From: Cheiracanthium punctorium | Taxonomy: Eukaryota; Arthropoda; Arachnida; Araneae; Cheiracanthiidae | Direction: 5' to 3' | DNA: 64,000 nucleotides | Assembly: GCA_038373885.1 (NCBI GenBank) | Contig: JAWZYV010012397.1 | Span: 1 to 64,000 of the forward strand | In this document: positions 1 through 9,656 of the stretch, piece by piece | How positions within the stretch are numbered: the stretch's first letter is position 1 | How the letters are laid out: each line of letters starts with the position of its first letter | Program-made: the position numbers and the translations under genes | The notes under the pieces: model-generated | The model's input: the letters and a program-made list of their open reading frames with translations, nothing else | The model's database searches: none | Told to the model about the DNA's origin: nothing

Positions 1-2096
1 ACCGGAAAATTATTGCTGCATTTGGCATTTTGTCTGGAGCGGTGGAAAGCTTTGGTGATTCATCAGTTCGAATTAGAGTAAGTTATCGTGATATAAGTGC
101 CTTAACGGCACTTGCAGTAAGAGAAGAGGTCTGCAACGCCCAGATATTCGCTGTGGCGGCGTAACAACTTCAGAGAACAGGCGGTGAGCTGTGGCGTGAT
201 TTTTTTTTTTTTTTTCTAAGGAGTCGGCCGTTACAAGAGGGGTGTAGTTGTGGACCATGTTGGTTAGCCCGTTTGGAGGTGGACTTCACGTCAGCGTTTC
301 TTTGCCCCGAGCAGAAGCGGCTCTTATAATATTATGGCGGGTTGAGCAGGGCAGTGCAAGAACGTATTAAGCATCGTTTTCCTTAGTCGGGCGATGTTGG
401 ACAGAGCAGGCGGCGCTGTCAGAAATCGGGCTTTTAGCACCCAGCTGGTAGTCTTGCAGATGACTTTAGAAAATGCCGGAGCGCAGGAGACAACTCAAGT
501 CATATGATTTTGGTACATAAATACAAATAAACTAATTATGTCATGCCCTTCAAAATTTTCAGAATGTTTTTTTTACAAGCTGTACTATACACCGTTATAA
601 ACGATAAATCTATATCAGTGGCGGAACTTTCCGAAAACATTCTTAAAAATTGAAAATTTCACAGGATGTTTGACCCTTCGGAAATTTTTGCTGTACAATT
701 CCATGTTGAAAAATTTTTGGCAGAATTTTTATAGAAGGCAACATTGTTTCGTTTATTATGGTGAGTAGTAGACTTCAGAAAGAATAATCCTGAATTTTTT
801 TAAGCCACTGGAGCAATTACACTGCTCAAAACAATTAAAGGATAGTGTAAGTTTTATATAAAATAAAGATATAAGCGAATTTTTTTTTTTTTGCCGAAAA
901 TGGAAGAACAGAATCCCAAATGCAAATTTTTCTTATTTTCAAACTGTGGAGTATGCTAATTTTGAGTTCGACGTCAAAAACGTCGCTTCAGCGGCAGCGA
1001 ATGAAATTGGACTTTCAACTGAATAAAAGACAATGAAGACAAGGATGATCGGCATTCAGTGACTGCTTTGTTTCGATGAGTACGATGTCTCAATGAAGTT
1101 AATCAACCGATTCAGAAGCTTGGAGAGTTGTCGGTAGGTTAGAAGGGGGCCAAACTCAAGCCGAAGTAGCGCAAGCCATTGGAGTGTCACAAAGTGTGAT
1201 TTCCAAGATCTGGAACAGGTTTTTGGATACTAGAAGTGCAGACCGAAGACCAGGGCAAGGTCATTGACGGGCATCAACGCCCAATGAAGATCGTTATTTA
1301 GTGTTAACGGCTCGGAGACACCGGAATATGAACGCTACTCTTCTCCAACAACACCTTCGCTCGGCTACTGGCACCACGGTTTCTACTCAGACTGTCCGAA
1401 ACCGGCTCCATGGTGTAGGTCTGTATGCTCGCAGATCAATGGTATGTGTTAGACTAACATCGAGGCATATCGTAGCGACCGCAGGGAATGGGCAACAGAG
1501 CATGTGAACTGGAGGAGAAATGAATGGAACAATGTTCTTTTTTCTGACGAGTCCCGTTTTTCAGTTCATCCTGATAATAGGCGTATTTTCATCTAGAGGG
1601 ACCGTGGCAGTAGGAATAATCATGCGTTCGTGCACGAAAGTGTCAGCTTTGGCGGTGTGGGAGTGTTGGTGTATGGTGGCATTTCCATTGACGGGCGCAC
1701 AGACCTCTACATCATTCGAGATGGACCTCTGACTGGTCGCCGATATAGGGATGAGATCCTCAGATTTATTGTAGTCCCTTACGCTGCAGCAATCGGAGAT
1801 GACTTCATTTTAATGGACGATAACTGCAGGCCACATCGTGCTAACCTGATGGAGGATTTTCTTTTCGAGGAAGGAATCGTACGAATGGAATGGCCAGCGT
1901 GTTCTCCAGACATGAATCCAATAGAACACGTTCTGGACGCTCTAGGAAGACGAGTTGCTGGCCGCCAACCACCCCCACGATCTCTCCAAGAACTGGAAAG
2001 AGCTCTTCTGGAAGAGTGGGACAGACTCGTGATTAATAGCCTCATTGACTCCATGCCTCAAAGGTGTTCAACGTTGCTGGCTGTCCGTGTAAACCA
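1..2096 (+). repeat. Segmental duplication, copy A (left end cut by window)
   Basis: Bases 1-2096 align almost without gaps to 4395-6497 (offset about 4394), with scattered substitutions and small indels. The match covers an unidentified block (1-819), a Tc1 element 5' end at 820 and nearly all of its transposase. Homology stops inside the last codons of the transposase: copy A continues with aaccataaaaac and copy B with aactataccaat. The left limit cannot be set because the match is already present at base 1. The first 819 bases contain a GC-richer part (about 110-480) with no reading frame that I recognise. The shared disabling mutations in both transposases point to duplication of an already dead locus rather than two independent insertions. 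Confidence 0.93.
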
Positions 2097-2115
2097 TAAA
2101 AACACACGGTTTTAG
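820..2115 (+). mobile_element. Tc1-lineage DNA transposon, copy A, 3' end missing
   Basis: The element starts with cactgctcaaaacaattaaa directly after a TA dinucleotide (818-819), as expected for a Tc1/mariner insertion at TA. A matching inverted terminal repeat (ending ttgttttgagcagtg) is not found downstream, so the right end is lost or replaced. The interior is a long decayed transposase reading frame on the plus strand, preceded by about 250 bases of AT-rich leader with a T tract near 880-892. The element has one terminal repeat and a frameshifted transposase and cannot be mobile by itself. Confidence 0.88.
1076..2115 (+). pseudogene. Tc1-family transposase pseudogene (copy A)
   Basis: The product was a DD34E Tc1-type transposase, which cuts and pastes the element at TA sites. 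The ATG at 1076 is in frame with the first recognisable residues (EAWRVVGRLEGGQTQAE from about 1115), the N-terminal helix-turn-helix. The second DNA-binding helix region follows (MNATLLQQHLRS from about 1328). The catalytic half shows FSDESRFSVHPDN, then FILMDDNCRPHRAN (second Asp, about 1803-1845) and CSPDMNPIEHVLDALGRR (third acidic residue, about 1900-1950). It ends at TAG 2113-2115. Damage: early TGA and TAA within the first nine codons, TGA at about 1267, a two-base insertion near 1468 after TSRH, and TAG in place of Trp after RIFI (about 1594). A nine-base deletion near 2025 removes the residues expected between WDR and LVINS. Family assignment is confident; the start is inferred from frame continuity. 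Confidence 0.9.
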
Positions 2116-2384
2116 AAAAACGGTGTTTAAAAAAAATTCTGGATGAAAAAGGAAGACTTTTTTGTCTATCATTTTTTTTCTGCCGAGGGGGGGAGGAGTT
2201 GGGGCGTCGTTTTGATTAAAAAAAATAATAAAAAAAAATAAACTGGACGCCAAGACCTAACTCTTTCAATTCCTTGTATGGGGGGGGGTCTTGTAAATAT
2301 TTATGGGATATATGAATGAAATGTCAGAAGACAGAAATTTTGGAGCTGATTGTCAGGTAAAGTCTTTTATATATACCCTTCCCG
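2116..2384. other. AT-rich spacer, no gene seen
   Basis: This stretch follows the Tc1 relic and contains homopolymer runs (T runs near 2171, A runs near 2219-2240, a G run at 2281-2288). I see no coding signal. Copy A and copy B of the duplication are no longer similar here. Confidence 0.6.
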
Positions 2385-4290
2385 TAGATCTGCTAATCTT
2401 TAAATTATTTTCACTATTAAAAACAAGAATAACTTACCTGAGAAGAATAAGCTCTTTTATCTGACCAAAAAACCTCGAATACTTGAATGAAGCCGTTATG
2501 ATTGCAATAACAAAATAATTTTAAAAAGCATTGTTTTTAACTTTCATGGGCGGGGCTCCTACTCTGTAGACGCCCTTATTCAAACCCATTGTGTAAGATC
2601 TTAAATCCAAAAAATGTTTTCTGGCAAAATAATTCTGAGCGAAGTCAAGCTTACCCTTATGAAAACTAGTGTTCTATTCTCATTGTTTTATTGATACATA
2701 TATAATTGTAAGATTGAAAACTGAAGCGAATTCGATAGTGTCACAGAAATATTTCTGCACATCATTGCCTCTAGCTCGTATTTTATTAATACAATTTTGT
2801 GAAAACTCATGTCGAGTTTTCCTGCCTGAGAAGAATGAGCTCAGACTTTGGCGAAGAAATCCCGAATACTTATCGAAAACCGTGGTAATTGTAAAAATAA
2901 AATGATTTATAAAATCATTGCTTTTACTTTCATGGGCGGTATCTCTATTCTGTTCATGCCCCTGTGTACGTCCATTGTGTAAAATAACAGAAACCAACCA
3001 AAATCTTTTCGAACGCAAAAAAATCGGAACGAAATCATGCTTAACCCAGTTAGTAAGCACTTATCCAGCGTAATAGTTTTATTTATACACATGTAACTCT
3101 ATGATGGATACCTAAAGCAAGTTTGACAGTGCCATTGAAATAAAGGCAGTATTTCCGTAGTATAATATTGTGAAAATGCATGACAAGTTCTTTATAAAAT
3201 ACGGAGACCCTCTTAAAATATCAGTCCATTTTAGGACAATATTCCAAAAGTTCGGAATTTTATCAAATCCAGGACTCGAACGAACCGTATATATAGCCAA
3301 CCTTTAGATTCAGTGGTAAGGGAGTTTAGCCCCTCCCTGTGGATCCGCCTCTGTAATCATTAAATTATTTTCACTATTAAAAATAAGAATTACTTGCCCG
3401 AGAAAAATAAGCTCCGTTTTCTGGGCAAAAAATCTTGAATATTTGAATGAAGCCTTTATAATTGCAAAAACAAAATGATTTTAAAAAGCATTGTTTATAA
3501 CTCTCATGGGCGAGGTTCCTACTCTAGAGACGCCCTTGTTTAAGCCAATTGAAAGAATAGTAAGTATTTTTCTATAGCAAATTTTTATTGATACATACAT
3601 AATTGTATGATTGAAAACTGAAGATAATGTCACAGAAATATTTCCATACATCACTGCTTCTAGCACGTATGTATTTTATTAATATAATTTGGCGAAAAAT
3701 CATGTCGAGTTTTCCTACCTGAGAAAAATGAGCTCAGTCTTTAGCGAAGAAATCCTGAATACTTATCGAAAACCGTAGTAATTGTAAAAATAAAATGCTT
3801 TACAAAATCAATGTTTTTACTTTCATGGGCGGTGTCTCTATTCTGTGCACGCCCATTTTATGAAATTATCTTAAACCAAGAAATGTTTTCTGGCAAAAGA
3901 ATTCGGAGCGAAGTCAAGCTTACCCTTAAGTTAAAAAGTATAGTCTATTGCAATCGTTTTATTGATACATCTATAGTTGCATTATTGAAAACTGAAGCGA
4001 ATTCGAAAATATCAGGCCATTTTAGGACAATATTCCGAAAGTTCGCAATTTTATCAACTCGAGGACTCGCACGAACCTTGTATATGGCCAATATTTAGAT
4101 TCAATGGGTATCGGGTTTAGCCCCTACCTTGTAGAACCGCTTCGGCAATCATTAAATTATTTTCACTGTTAAAAATTAGAATTTTATGCTTGAGAACAAA
4201 GATCTTGGTTTTTAGGCCCAAAACCCTTGAATACTTATGAAAATTAGTTATGATATTAAATACAAATGTAGGAAAACAAATGTAGATACA
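2385..4290. repeat. Degenerate higher-order tandem array
   Basis: Several blocks recur in the same orientation. A block with taaattattttcactatta starts near 2400, 3361 and 4150. The related motif cctgagaagaatgagctc and its variants occur near 2437, 2824, 3400, 3718 and 4190, each followed by a segment with a catgggcgg core near 2546, 2931, 3505 and 3823. A further block (tccattttaggacaatattcc and about 140 bases after it) occurs at 3222-3368 and 4011-4160. The spacing (about 320-575 between basic units and 790-960 between larger units) suggests an old tandem array of a unit near 400-450 bases, scrambled by deletions. Short ORFs read across it are by-products of the repeats. Confidence 0.8.
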
Positions 4291-5213
4291 AATGGCGTAC
4301 TGCATTTTAAAAACCTGCAGTTTTCAGAGTCTACACCGTACGTAAAATCTTTATCCGATTCGCTTTTCAGTGGAATAAAAAAAAAAAAGCAACCACCGGA
4401 AAATTATTGCTGCACTTGGCATTTTGTCTGGAGCGGTGGAAAGCTTTGGTGCTTCATCAGTTCGAATTAGAGTAAGTTATCGTGATATAAGTGCCTTAAC
4501 GGCACTTGCAGTAAGAGAAGAGGTCTGCAACGCCCAGATATTCGCTGTGGCGGCGTAAAAACTTCAGAGAACAGGCGGTGAGCTGTGGCGTGATTTTCTT
4601 TTTTTTTCTGAGGAGTCGGCCGTTACAAGAGGGGTGTAGTTGTGGACCGTGTTGGTTAGCCCGTTTGGAGGTGGACTTCACGTCAGCGATTCTTTGCCCC
4701 GAGCAGAAGCGGCTCTTATAATATTATGGCGGGTTGAGCAGGGCAGTGCAAGAACGTATTAAGCATCGTTTTCCTTAGTCGGGCGATGTTGGGCAGAGCA
4801 GGCGGCGCTGTCGGAAATCGGGCTTTTAGCACCCAGCTGGTAGTCTTGCAGATGACTTTTGAAAATGCCGGAGCGCAGGAGACAACTCCAGTCATATGAT
4901 TTTGGTACATAAATACAAATAAACTAATTATGTCATGCCCTTCAAAATTTTCAGAGTGTTTTTTTTTACAAGCTGTACTATACACCGTTATAAACAATAA
5001 ATCTATATCAGTGGCGGAACTTTCCGAAAAACTTCTTAAAAATTGAAAATTTAACAGGATGTGTGACCCTTCGGAAATTTTTGCTATACAATTCCATGTT
5101 GAAAAATTTTTGGCAGAATTTTTATACAAGGCAACATTGTTTCGTTTATTATGGTGAGTAGTAGACTTCAGAAAGAATAATCCTGAATTTTTTTTAAGCC
5201 ACTGGAGCAAGTA

Positions 5214-6497
5214 CACTGCTCAAAACAATTAAAGGATAGTGTAAGTTTTATATAAAATAAAGATATAAGCGAATTTTTTTTTTGCCGAAAATGGAAGAAG
5301 AGAATCCCAAATGCAAATTTTTCTTATTTTCAAACTGTGGAGTATGCTAATTTTGAGTTCGACGTCAAAAACGTCGCTTCAGCGGCAGCGAATGAAATTG
5401 GACTTTCAACTGAATAAAAGACAATGAAGACAAGGATGATCGGCATTCAGTGACTGCTTTGTTTCGATGAGTACGATGTTTCAATGAAGTTATTCAACCG
5501 ATTCAGAAGCCTGGAGAGTTGTCGGTAGGTTAGAAGGGGGCCAAACTCAAGCCGAAGTAGCGCAAGCCATTGGAGTGTCACAAAGTGTGATTTCCAAGAT
5601 CTGAAACCGGTTTTTAGCGACTGGAAGTGCAGGCCGAAGACCAGGGCAAGGTCGTAGCCGGGCAACAACGCACAATGAAGATCGGTATTTAGTGCTAATG
5701 GCTCGGAGACACCGGAATATGAACGCTACTCTTCTCCAACAACACCTTCGCTCGGCTCCTGGCACCACAACTCAGATTGTCCGAAACCGGCTCCATGGTG
5801 TAGGTCTGTATGCTCGCCGATCAATGGTATGTGTTAGACTAACATCGAGGCATATCGTCGCGACCGCAGAGAATGGGCAACAGAGCATGTGAACTGGAGG
5901 AGAAATGAATGGAGCAATGTTCTTTTTTCAGACGAGTCCCGTTTTTCAGTTCATCCTGATAATAGGCGTATTTTCATCTAGAGGGACCGTGGCAGTAGGA
6001 ATAATCATGCGTTCGTGCACAAAAGTGTCAGCTTTGGCGGTGTGGGAGTGTTGGTGTGTGGTGGCATTTCCATTGACGGGCGCACAGACCTCTACATCAT
6101 TCGAGATGGAGCTCTGACTGGTCGCCGATATAGGGATGAGATCCTCAGATCTATTGTTGTCCATTACGCTGCAGCAATCGGAGATGACTTATTTGGTGAT
6201 TTTAATGGACGATAATTGCAGGCCACATCGTGCTAACCTGGTGGAGGATTTCCTTTTCGAGGAAGGAATCGTACGAATGGAATCGCCAGCGTGTTCTCCA
6301 GACATGAATCCAATAAAGCACGTTTGGGACGCTCTAGGAAGACGAGTTGCTGGCCGCCAACCACCCCCACAATCTCTGCATGTACTGGAAAGAACTCTTC
6401 TGTAAGAGTGGGACAGAATACCCCAACTCGTGATTAATAGCCTCATTGACTCCATGCCTCAAAGGTGTTCAACGTTGCTGGCTGTCCGTGTAAACTA
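5214..6497 (+). mobile_element. Tc1-lineage DNA transposon, copy B, 3' end missing
   Basis: It starts with the same 5' terminal sequence as copy A, directly after TA at 5212-5213. No matching right terminal repeat is seen. After 6497 the sequence runs into AT-rich DNA that could be the element's own 3' untranslated region or unrelated flank; without an intact family member this cannot be decided. Confidence 0.87.
5467..6495 (+). pseudogene. Tc1-family transposase pseudogene (copy B)
   Basis: It is the same DD34E transposase as copy A, with ATG at 5467. It keeps segments such as EAWRVVGRLEGGQTQAE (about 5508), MNATLLQQHLRS (5719), FSDESRFSVHPDN (about 5927) and CSPDMNPIKHVWDALGRR (about 6295). 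It shares with copy A the early TGA, the two-base insertion after TSRH and the TAG replacing Trp after RIFI. Private damage: a seven-base insertion just before the MDDNCRPH box (about 6190), TAA within the segment RTLL (about 6403), and loss of a few residues near 5766. Private intact features: it keeps the DRIPQLVINS segment partly deleted in copy A. Each copy therefore preserves pieces the other has lost. Confidence 0.9.
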
Positions 6498-7310
6498 TAC
6501 CAATGACTTCAATACCATGACTACAATAATAATTATGGTTAAATTAAAAAAAAAATTCCTAGTGTTACGCTTGTATTAAAACTGGTTGATACATGTTTAC
6601 ATAGACATTTTTACCTAAAATATAAACACAAAAAACATTAATTGTACCCGTAGACAATTGTGAGTTTAAAAAAAAAAACAGCATAAAATGATGAAAATTT
6701 GCATGAATTCAGAATTTTTGTTAGTAGCAAATATCGTCTGACAATTTCTGTATGCTCTTTATCACACCTTTACATTTCACAAAAATGTTAAAGAAGGGTA
6801 AAAATAATGCCTTAAAACAAAATCTATCATTTTAACTGAGATTATTTTACAGGTAACACTGAGATAAAATAGTTAAAGACTTATTAACGGTCCAAAAAAT
6901 ATTTAATATTCGAATAGCTGTCTAATTCGTGGTGAATCAGGCAGGGATTTTACGTTTATTTTACTAGACAATTTCCGACACCAGTACCCCTGAATACATG
7001 TCTGACGAGAAATACAGGCTGCGGTGCTCACTCTCTTGCCAACCAGGGCCGACTCTAACGGTTTTGCCTCCCCGGACAAAAATGTAAAATGCCGCCCCGA
7101 CAATAAAATTACTATTAAAAGAAATAAATTGATGACAGAGTCTTCATGCCTATAAAATTTGAATAGCTCTTTGAACATAACGCAGCGTAAGAAAACGCAT
7201 ATTTATTGAAACCACAATATAAGCTTAAAACCAAAAGAAAGGAAGAAAAACCAAGAGTTTTTTCTTTCCTGATTTTTAATCCCGCAAAATTCCTGACTTT
7301 TTCTCTGACT
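6498..7310. other. AT-rich spacer with a possible hAT-like end
   Basis: There is no coding signal. At about 7042-7105 a GC-richer segment reads ccagggccgactctaacg, followed by cctccccgg and tgccgcccc motifs. This resembles the CAGGGCCGG-type ends of some hAT elements. No partner end or 8 bp duplication was found, so this is only a hint. Confidence 0.35.
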
Positions 7311-8524
7311 TCTTCTTCTTGACACCTGGCTGTGCCGGGCACAGCCAGCTGTCGTCAAAAAAAGGGTCTCTAGATCTGTGGCACGCGATGAACGTTTTGA
7401 TCGTCCGCCATCTTGCTGGTAATTAAGTCGTGCGATAACAACGGCTGCCCTTTTTCAGCATTGGGAAAGGGCTGCGCCTCAAAGGGTTAAATAATTCATC
7501 GACTTTGAGAATTTGTAAAAATCGCATAAAAAGAATGTTCTCGCATCCATCGAAAACGGATTAAGAGAACAGAATGAAGTTTGGTCATGTGATGGGTAAC
7601 AAGTGGAAGACGCGTCGAAATTTTTAAAAGATTTTAATGAACTGAAAAGGTTTCTAAAAGGTGCGTTGTATTTTTTCTTTTCTTTTTTAGGGCGCGGGGA
7701 GAGAGGGGGAGGGCATCACTTTAAGGCGTCTGGAGGTAATACAATAGGTGACTGCTCAACTTAAACAAATTACGTCGATTTCTTTTTTATATATTATTGG
7801 TATTATTTTAACTTATTGTGAAAAATTGTGCAAAATTTTACAGACATAATATTAAATTTTCTAAAGTTAATCGAACAAAATTCAGTTACTGTTGGATAGA
7901 TTGAGTTAAATAACATTGTTTGAATTCTTCTTCATTAAAAAATATGTATATTATTTTGAGAAAATATTTTTGTCTGACCACTAGTTGCTTTCACGTAGTG
8001 AGGGGAATGAAATGAAATTTCGTTAAATAGTAGGTGGTCAGTAAGTTAAAACGACACGTTTTTAATTTTCTACAAATTTGAATTATTCTTGAGGTAAGAC
8101 GTGAACTTTGATAAAGTTTTTCGCGCATCAAGTAAAATCATCAAATCAAACGTTGCAGTGTTAAATATAGGCTACTTGCTATTACAAAGCATTTTGCAGA
8201 TATTCTCTTTTAGTTTAATATTCATTACTAGCATCTTCTTCTGCAACTTTAAATGACTTCTTGACGTAGAAAATTCATCCACTAAAACAGAACGTTAATT
8301 TTGATTGTAAAATATTTTTTCTGTTGACAGTTTGTTTCAGTCATTTGTTGCTTTCCAACCTGTAATCTTTGAACAATGCACAAGAGTTATAAATTTGCTT
8401 TTTATATTTCTGCCAGTATGCTAATTCTGTTTTTTGTACTCCAGCAATGCAAACGAAATTTCGCGCTTTTTGTAAATCTACATAACATACTAACCCATCA
8501 ATGACGGATGGGTACATCAGCTAG
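7311..8524 (+). mobile_element. Non-autonomous Helitron, copy 1
   Basis: The 3' end is canonical for Helitrons. A hairpin with seven-base arms (acccatc 8493-8499, gatgggt 8507-8513) is followed eleven bases later by the terminal CTAG (8521-8524), and the next base is T. The last ~60 bases align with the end of the copy at 23785 (shared gaaatttcgcgctttttg-type segment and catactaaccc). Near 7724-7760 and 7985-8140 it carries degenerate units of the family's ~150 bp internal repeat (ataggtgactgctcaactta, aatgaaatgaaatttcg, cgcgcatcaagtaaaatca). The 5' end is inferred by aligning tgacacctgg and cgtcaaaaaaag with the copy at 25040; no clean A|TC junction is visible. A 23 base hairpin sits in the 5' part (7326-7348). 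No Rep/helicase coding sequence is present. Confidence 0.75.
7326..7348. other. GC-rich perfect hairpin
   Basis: Eleven-base arms (7326-7336 and 7338-7348) pair perfectly around a single G. It lies where the other family members carry only a few bases between cctgg and the catcaaaaaaag segment, so it looks like an insertion or expansion in the 5' subterminal part of Helitron copy 1. GC content is far above its surroundings. Confidence 0.85.
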
Positions 8525-9017
8525 TATTACATAAGTATAGAGTCCTTTAGTCCCTATGATATAGTCTTTTCCATTTTAAAATACTTTCATTTTTTGTAAG
8601 TTTTGTTTGATGTAGATTCCTTTTGTTTGTCATGTTTGTGCAACAGACATGACATTTCAAAAAAAAAAAAAATCATGAATCTACATAATTCCATAGGAAC
8701 ATGAAAACAGACATTAATTTAGACTAAAAATTAATGATTTAATGATCTAAATTAATAAATTGAATTAACAAATAAATAAACACATTTTTTACAACTAATT
8801 AAGGTAACAGACATGACATACAATAAAAATACTTATCACAAATAGGCTTTTGCTTTTTCAGTCAGAGGCCAAAAACTCAAGTTGTCTGCTTATATTTATT
8901 TCTTGAACACATTCTAATGGAAAACTGTTATGTTACTCTGAAATTTCAATTTTGTTGTTTAAGAAGTAAAAATAATGTATGGTAACAGGCATGGCATCAA
9001 TGTCCGGGCAGCTATAT
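8525..9017. other. AT-rich spacer with recurring acagacatgacat motif
   Basis: There is no coding signal. The motif acagacatgacat occurs at about 8645 and 8808 and as acaggcatggcat at about 8983, two of these preceded by ggta. An inverted form, gtcatgtttgt, precedes the first one. The meaning is unknown. Confidence 0.5.
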
Positions 9018-9021
9018 TTAA

Positions 9022-9297
9022 CCCATTTGTGTCTGGATATTTTTGCGACTTTCTTCGATTTTTACTGATAACAGAAATAGTAGATAAATTTCTGATGTCA
9101 ACTTTTTGAACAAGGGATGATTTCTTTTAAAATCATTATGCATAAAAATAGAAATATCAACATCCTACTTGCTCATGTTAAAATATTTTGTAGAGTTGAG
9201 GCTCAATGCTCATAAAAAAAGGCTAGGAAAAATAAATAACGTTTTCTACTAATAGTGAAAATGCCGTCCCAAAAAAGGGACACTAGGCATAAATGGG
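9022..9297. mobile_element. piggyBac-like MITE (276 bp)
   Basis: TTAA occurs at both borders (9018-9021 and 9298-9301), the piggyBac-type target duplication. The left end reads cccatttgtgtctgg and the reverse complement of the right end reads cccatttatgcctagtg, giving imperfect inverted repeats of about 14 bases beginning CCC. There is no reading frame. The combination of TTAA, CCC ends and small size fits a non-autonomous piggyBac-like element. The main doubt is the short terminal repeat. Confidence 0.75.
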
Positions 9298-9605
9298 TTA
9301 ATTATCAAAAGTCTTGTATTTTTCTTAAAGTCTTAAAAGAACCTTTTCGTAATGTAATTTAAACACTATTTCACAATGTTAAAGCATGTCAGGGCAGAAA
9401 TTTTAGTTTAATGGCAGTAATTTTGCATTACATGCTTTATGTTTTCTGGTTCGGACAGTTTTATTTCAGTATTTTCGCTACGGATTCCTTTTTTTTTAAA
9501 TTTATTAAATAGTATTTTTTTTATTTATCATTTCCGTAGTGGCAACTTTCTGATAAAAAACATGTTAAAAATAAAAATCATTTAATTTTTCTTATAACTT
9601 GTAAT

Positions 9606-9656
9606 ATATATATATATATATATGTGTGTGTGCGTGTGTGTGTGTGTGTGTGTGTA
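9606..9656. repeat. (TA)n(TG)n microsatellite
   Basis: A TA run is followed by a TG run with one CG interruption. It is a simple repeat. Confidence 0.95.

Larger units (their letters stand above)
4395..6497 (+). repeat. Segmental duplication, copy B
   Basis: This is the second copy of the block at 1-2096. It begins just after an A-rich run (4378-4388) with accggaaaattattgctgca and ends inside the transposase 3' end near 6497. Differences from copy A include shorter homopolymers (for example the T run near 4597), point changes and two informative indels in the transposase. Because copy A is cut by the window edge, the true left junction of the duplication could lie before 4395. Confidence 0.93.

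Noticed and set aside
2680..3060. 126-codon minus-strand ORF
   Set aside because: It runs through the degenerate tandem array, and the equivalent units nearby are not open. It is not a gene.
4716..5216. 166-codon minus-strand ORF in duplication copy B
   Set aside because: The homologous strand in copy A (about 320-820) does not keep this frame open, and the translation has no recognisable motif. It is antisense noise in a repeated block.
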